Positions 60,801-64,000 of a stretch of 64,000 nucleotides of DNA are shown here, one piece after another. This DNA is from Tetrahymena elliotti 4EA. Taxonomy: Eukaryota; Ciliophora; Oligohymenophorea; Hymenostomatida; Tetrahymenidae. The stretch is taken from contig JH720304.1 of NCBI GenBank assembly GCA_000231825.2, positions 888,718-952,717 on the forward strand. The letters are read 5' to 3'. How positions within the stretch are numbered: the first letter of the stretch is position 1; each line of letters starts with the position of its first letter. Both the position numbers and the translations under genes were made by a program. The notes under the pieces were generated by a model. That model saw only the letters and a program-made list of their open reading frames with translations. It did no database searches and had not been told where the DNA came from.

Positions 60801-63275
60801 ATAATCAGGCCCATAAGTAAACACGTTTTTCTTAACAGAGTGACCATGTAAATCTAAAAACATAATCAGATTTTATCCATATTACTTTTTTGTAATTGAA
60901 ACTAATTCTTTCAGCCCAATTACAGTAGGAAACAGCATCTTATCCTTTAAATTTTAATAACAAAAATACTTCAAGAAAGAAAAACATTCAAAATTTACTG
61001 GATTTGCAAATACTCTATTCAAATCTCTACCAGCTATACCAGTTCTATAATTCCCAAGAACAACTCCATCAGGATTAAGCATTGGAACTACCTTAAAAAT
61101 GCATCTAGTTATTATTTAACAAAAATAAAATTTCTAAATTGAAATATTTTATGTTACTTCTTCCTTATTTCATCTGCTTCATTAGTAAATAAGTACTTTA
61201 GAAATCCATGCATCAAGTAAGATCCATTTGATTCTCCAGGATGTATTCTAGCAGATATTATTATCACTTTTCTTTTATTTATTTCTTCCTCACTCTAGCT
61301 AAAATCTTTTTATTTAAACAATTATAAATTATCAGACAATTATTTTTAATTTTATTTTTCTTAAAAATTTTTTGAGAGAACAAGTGAGTCAAAATTCTTT
61401 ACAAGAAAAAGAATAGAGAAGAAAAACAAAAACAAAACAGTTTATTTACCTGTTATTGTTAATAGAGGAACATCCAAACCACTCATAGAGGAACCTAGCT
61501 TTTCTTCTTTTAGAAAATTTTAATTTTAAAGCTTGTGGGTTGTAGAAAGTTCTCTTAAAAATGTAGTTAAATAGGAAAAGGTGTAAGGTGGACAGTAAGC
61601 TATACTGACTACATCATCAGAATATTTAAAGACATATTCAAAAGAGAGTTAGTAGTAAACTTTAGGTCTATTTTTAAAAATATTTTATGAAAGAAACTCA
61701 AAAGCTAATTTTCTTACTTTTATTCATCAATATACTCTTTAATAAACTGATATCTGAATTCTTTAAGCTAATAAGTTATTTTTTCTCCTTGTTAAGACCA
61801 ATCAGATTTGAAAAGGAAATTTTCTTTTTATGAATAAATGTATGGCTTCATTCCCTAATTTTGTTATATTAAGTAAATGTTTGTTTAGGAAAATATTTAG
61901 ATTTAATTACTCTCATGTATAGAGATTTATTTTTACTGAAATTACAGATGTTAAATTTAACTCTTTAATTTGCTTAGGCACCTTTCACTTTAAAATAATA
62001 CCATTAAAGATGTCCTTTTGTATTTGAATCAACTCTCATAAATAAATCATATTCATTTTAACTAACTTAAACAACACAATCAAGGTTTCCACTTTCAAAA
62101 TATGAATCAAAAATCAATAATTTATTGCTATTATTTTTTATATCTTGGATGTCCTCTGTTAGAAATAAGTTATTTTATTTATCATTTTTAACAAATTTGT
62201 TTGAAGGAGTAGTGTTTGACTTTATTTAAGCACTTGATGTCAAACTAAATGTTTCTAAATAGTTTTAGTTATCATCAATTTGTTAACTAATATGAATGAA
62301 ATTTTATTTATTATCCTTATTACTGTTTCCATAATTATTCTCAATGCCATCATTTATTGAAAGTTAAGGATTCATACCTAAAAATGGCAAAACATATTTA
62401 TTTTTATTCTTTTTTTCTAAAGAATGAAAGAAACCATTCATTTTAGAATTACCATAAAGACTATTGAATTTGAAATAATAAGAATCTTCTCTATTATTGT
62501 CACAATAAGCTGAATGTAATTTTAAAGTATTTAATGGACGAAATCCAAGATAAACCAATTTATAAGAAGTATTATTTTATGTTGGACTATTCAAATGAGA
62601 TATTATTATATCAACTAATCTATTATCAAAAGTCATCGGAACTGGTCCCTAAAACTAAATTTTTGGCTACCATCTATTTTAATTAAATAATTTATTATAA
62701 TTTTGATTTATTTTACAATTAAAATGAATAAGCTCTCTTTATACTTGATATATTTTTATATGTAATCTGTTATTTCTTTTAATTAGAATTTACAATGTAA
62801 ATGATAATTTGTTGTTTTTCCTTCATTAAATAGAATTTTTTAATAACTTTCTTTCTTATAAATGCTCACATTTACCATAATTTGCTTTAACTTATCATTT
62901 ATTCTTACAGACAATTATCTCATTTTTCTAAATATTTTTAAATATCAAAAAAATAAACTTTACCCAAATAACATATCTGCCTCTAATGAATAATCTTTTA
63001 CAACTATTGGCTAAGATGGAGGTAAATTCTCATTAAAGAAATTAATATCTCTTAATTATGCTTCTTAGGGATCCAACTCTTCACTTTTATTTAATAGCGT
63101 AGAATTTTCTGCTTCACCCTTTTTCTTATTAACACTAAATTGCTTCGAAGATCCATCAGAAAATCCACCATCACTGCTTTAACTATGTATAAATATGAAA
63201 TATTAACTAGTTTAAAAAAGTTTAAATTATTCTATCTTACGAGCTATCTTTCTGATTTAATTTTCTTTGCTTCAT
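57854..63275 (-). CDS. cytosolic carboxypeptidase (M14 CCP/AGBL family, tubulin deglutamylase type)
   Basis: Multi-exon, ATG at 63275-63273, TGA at 57854-57856. CCPs remove polyglutamate side chains or C-terminal residues from tubulin. The N-terminal domain ([20 protein letters not shown], then YYFKVKG) and the motif [15 protein letters not shown] precede the catalytic domain. The zinc ligands His and Glu are in [18 protein letters not shown]. Substrate-pocket motifs [16 protein letters not shown] and [11 protein letters not shown] follow. The third zinc ligand is in [17 protein letters not shown], and the catalytic Glu is in [12 protein letters not shown]. All catalytic positions are intact. 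Introns are short and phase-consistent through the catalytic region. The first intron joins a short 5' exon ([11 protein letters not shown]). A long Asn/Ser/Gln-rich C-terminal extension (about 57,854-60,240) ends in [19 protein letters not shown]; its exon boundaries are less certain. Which tubulin residue is cut cannot be told. Confidence 0.88.
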
Positions 63276-64000
63276 GCATGAAGTCTAATTTTAAGTTAAT
63301 TTTGATGCTAATTTAACTGAAAACAATCTATTTAATCTCTTATTTTTGTAAATGCCCTCTCTAAAATTCTTAATTTGTTATTTACTTTACTCTGTTATAA
63401 AGCAAAGGAGCTAATTAATTTATCGCAAGAAAAAACTCGTTAAAATCTAATTGGTAAAACAAATAATAAATCTTTGCAAATAAGGTCCACAAAAAAAGTG
63501 CAAACTTTTTAATTAAGCTCTGCCCACATATTATTGCTATAAGAAAAGTATCTCATATAAATTAATAAACAATTTATTTGTGGTTAAATCATAAATTAGA
63601 TAGATGAATACCATTTATTTATTCCTAATAAATAAAGCTTTAAATATCTTTTGTAATAAGTGAGGAAGAAACATATTTTCTAATAAATCATCATAATATT
63701 TTTGACAAAAAAATAAATTTAATTTTCTTTTCATCAAATATTCATTTGATACTAGCATTCAAAATCAAAATAAGTTGCTTAAAAATATGCACTTTCAAAC
63801 AAATTTCTGAAAAATTTATTTACTATTTAATTCTAAATTAATTTTATACCATTTACATTTAATTATATTATTTAATAAATAATTAACATAGCATTTTTTA
63901 TTCTTGATATAAAAGCTATTTAATGTATTATTTAAAAACTAAATTAAAATTTTATTAAAGGATGAAAAATTAATTTAAATAGCAAGCTCAAGATTTTATT
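63276..64000. other. 5' flank of the carboxypeptidase gene to window end
   Basis: AT-rich with no gene that I can support. It should contain the carboxypeptidase promoter. Confidence 0.45.

Noticed and set aside
62364..62558. Minus-strand 64-codon frame ([12 protein letters not shown]...) as a separate gene
   Set aside because: It is an internal piece of the carboxypeptidase N-terminal domain, cut by TAA codons that encode Gln.

Overview
This window is ciliate macronuclear-type DNA, most like Tetrahymena or a close relative. It is extremely AT-rich. Every convincing gene reads TAA and TAG as glutamine and ends only at TGA. Introns are short, AT-rich and GT...AG. A standard-code ORF search breaks most of these genes into pieces, so coordinates here come from reading with the ciliate code and splicing by eye. 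I see no rRNA, tRNA or CRISPR.

Layout. 1-8,130: a Ser/Asn-rich hypothetical (-), a highly divergent importin-alpha-like protein (-), the tRNA 2'-O-methyltransferase TRM13 (+) followed by a decayed tandem copy of its own 3' end, and the cell-cycle subunit CKS1 (-). 9,276-22,119: a run of minus-strand genes, namely a large TPR-like protein with about 14 tiny introns, two tandem cathepsin B proteases, a coiled-coil protein and a hypothetical. 22,120-32,990: a structured non-coding spacer, an STPGR (sperm-tail PG-rich) protein (+) and a 12-exon TBC1D23-type Golgi trafficking protein (+). 33,583-38,200: a more disturbed area with a small membrane ORF, a broken Tc1/mariner-like transposase, and a protein kinase-MORN fusion flanked by two copies of one palindromic repeat. 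39,194-57,048: plus-strand genes for a Gln/Asn-rich protein, an FtsX-type permease, the mitochondrial calcium uniporter pore MCU, an OB-fold/winged-helix protein resembling Stn1/RPA2 (candidate telomerase p45/CST subunit), and one or two unrecognised helical proteins. 57,854-63,275: a cytosolic carboxypeptidase (tubulin deglutamylase type) on minus.

The genes do not form an operon. Several fit ciliate cell biology: CKS1 in the cell cycle, STPGR and CCP in the microtubule cytoskeleton and cilia, TBC1D23 in endosome-to-Golgi capture, cathepsin B in digestion, MCU in mitochondrial calcium uptake, and the OB-fold protein in telomere or ssDNA work. The spacers are very AT-rich and mostly featureless. 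The exceptions are the hairpin-rich spacer before the STPGR gene, two tandem duplications, and the repeats around the kinase-MORN gene.
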